NCBI GenBank assembly: GCA_003022985.1
Contig: PXTV01000038.1
Location: 1-5,709 of the forward strand
Direction of reading: 5' to 3'
DNA: 5,709 nucleotides
From: Bacteroidetes bacterium SW_11_45_7
GTDB taxonomy: Bacteria > Bacteroidota > Bacteroidia > Chitinophagales > SW-11-45-7
Shown: positions 4,920 to 5,709 of the stretch, piece after piece
Layout of the letters: each line of letters starts with the position of its first letter
Numbering within the stretch: the first letter of the stretch is position 1
The notes under the pieces: model-generated
What the model was told of the DNA's origin: nothing
Seen by the model: the letters and a program-made list of their open reading frames with translations, nothing else
The model's database searches: none
Position numbers and translations under genes: made by a program

Positions 4920-5709
4920 CTAAAACTTCCATCGCACTTGCGCCTTCAAGCGGGTTTTGGTGTTACCCTCGATCTCCTCAAGCCCCGAGCCAATGGTTTC
5001 CTCATTGGCGTAAAAGGTTTGCCCGATGCGCAGCCAGGTGTCGATGTTGCGGGCGACAGAGTACTTAACTGTCAGGTAATAGCGCGTGCCTTGGTTGTGG
5101 AAAGCCGGGATGGAAAAGGCGTAAAGCACATCGTGCTCGTAGGTGTAAATGCGCGTGTCCCATGAATCGGTATCAAAAATGGCGAAACGGGCAGACACGG
5201 AGAGGGGAAAGTTCATGGTCTTGTAGCGGATATCCTGGTAGAGCATGTAACCGTATTCCGGCTCTTGATTTTCTTCGTCAAAGCGGTTGACCTGCACACG
5301 GTTACTAAAGGCAAAGCCATTGCCAAGTTTATAGGAAAGATCGTAGCGGGCGCTGCTCTTGCGTGTAGGCCCGGGATAATCGATCTTCCGGGTCTTGTCA
5401 TCAATATTCCGCTCCTTGACTTCCGTTTCCAGCCGGGCGTACATTTGCACCTGCTCCGAGTGCTCGTAATCCACTTGCCCAAAGATGTCATAACCACTGG
5501 AGGGGGCGTCTGTACGGAAGCGGGGCCAGGGAAACTTGAAAATATCAAAGTAGCCCTTTACCGTCCATTTCTTAGCCGGTTCAACGGATAACCCCATGTA
5601 GAGTCCCGTTTCGTTGCGCGTATTCGAGGTTTCACCAAAGGCGTTGCTTAAAATGGTTTGAAAATCCTTTGGGTAATAGCGCTGCACAACCGAAAGGTTC
5701 GCCCTATCG
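4920..5709 (-). CDS. C-terminal part of helix-hairpin-helix outer-membrane beta-barrel protein (partial)
   Basis: The last 262 codons of a larger gene; the frame stays open to the window edge (DRANLSVVQRYYPKDF...), so the internal GTG at 5687 is not a start. The sequence matches the C-terminal end of the roughly 700-residue Bacteroidota proteins annotated as helix-hairpin-helix domain-containing (ComEA-like). The match is strong in YGYMLYQDIRYKTMNFPLSV, FAIFDTDSWDTRIYTYEHDV, LYAFSIPAFHNQGTRYYLTV and IGSGLEEIEGNTKTRLKAQV. Alternating hydrophobic and polar residues and the terminal Phe (VRWKF) indicate an outer-membrane beta-barrel assembled by BAM. The HHH domain and signal peptide would lie outside the window. 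The function of this family is not established to my knowledge. It faces the HEPN/MNT pair tail to tail, 43 bases away, and shares the higher G+C look of sucC. Confidence 0.8.
   Translation of the reverse strand, partial: DRANLSVVQRYYPKDFQTILSNAFGETSNTRNETGLYMGLSVEPAKKWTVKGYFDIFKFPWPRFRTDAPSSGYDIFGQVDYEHSEQVQMYARLETEVKERNIDDKTRKIDYPGPTRKSSARYDLSYKLGNGFAFSNRVQVNRFDEENQEPEYGYMLYQDIRYKTMNFPLSVSARFAIFDTDSWDTRIYTYEHDVLYAFSIPAFHNQGTRYYLTVKYSVARNIDTWLRIGQTFYANEETIGSGLEEIEGNTKTRLKAQVRWKF

Noticed and set aside
4728..5165. Plus-strand open frame overlapping mntA and the barrel gene
   Set aside because: It is out of frame with the confident nucleotidyltransferase and antisense to the barrel gene.
5213..5591. 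Additional open frames on both strands within the barrel gene
   Set aside because: Shadows of the 4920-5709 gene, which has clear family similarity in its own frame.
1..5709. CRISPR array, tRNA, rRNA or insertion sequence
   Set aside because: No regularly spaced repeats, cloverleaf, rRNA motif or transposase was seen on either strand.

Overview
The window looks like chromosomal DNA of a member of the Bacteroidota. Three things point there: the SucC sequence reads like a Bacteroidota type, the left-hand genes have TTG ... TAnnTTTG-like promoter elements, and the right edge carries the C-terminal part of a helix-hairpin-helix outer-membrane protein family common in that phylum. This is judged from sequence alone; no search was run.

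Left part (about 1-2670, minus strand): a compact, AT-richer zone of toxin-antitoxin-type genes in varying states of decay. A DUF4411 (PIN-like) gene sits at 30-524. Just upstream is an Xre/ImmA-IrrE metallopeptidase gene (656-1585) whose C-terminal tail has been cut off by a frame-shifting deletion; the tail survives in another frame at 531-668. A palindrome lies over its predicted promoter. Further upstream is a VapBC-like module with an intact antitoxin (2297-2482) and a PIN toxin broken by three one-base lesions (1942-2313), preceded by a perfect 20-bp palindrome. The 3' end of another broken reading frame (2507-2672) lies beyond it. A structured, unassigned hairpin element occupies 1708-1772.

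Middle (2779-3966, plus strand): sucC, the beta subunit of succinyl-CoA synthetase (TCA cycle), intact, apparently monocistronic, with its own promoter region and a strong intrinsic terminator at 4023-4055. No sucD is adjacent.

Right part: an intact two-gene HEPN/MNT toxin-antitoxin pair (4136-4546 and 4550-4876, plus strand) with both catalytic signatures present, followed convergently by the partial outer-membrane barrel gene (4920 to the window edge, minus strand).

Overall, a housekeeping gene is flanked by three TA-like modules: one intact, one with a damaged regulator/protease partner and one with a dead toxin. No wholly new system is evident. The most informative signals are the reconstructed broken genes, the operator-like palindromes, and a Gln at SucC position 20, the residue that gives GTP preference in the mammalian enzyme.
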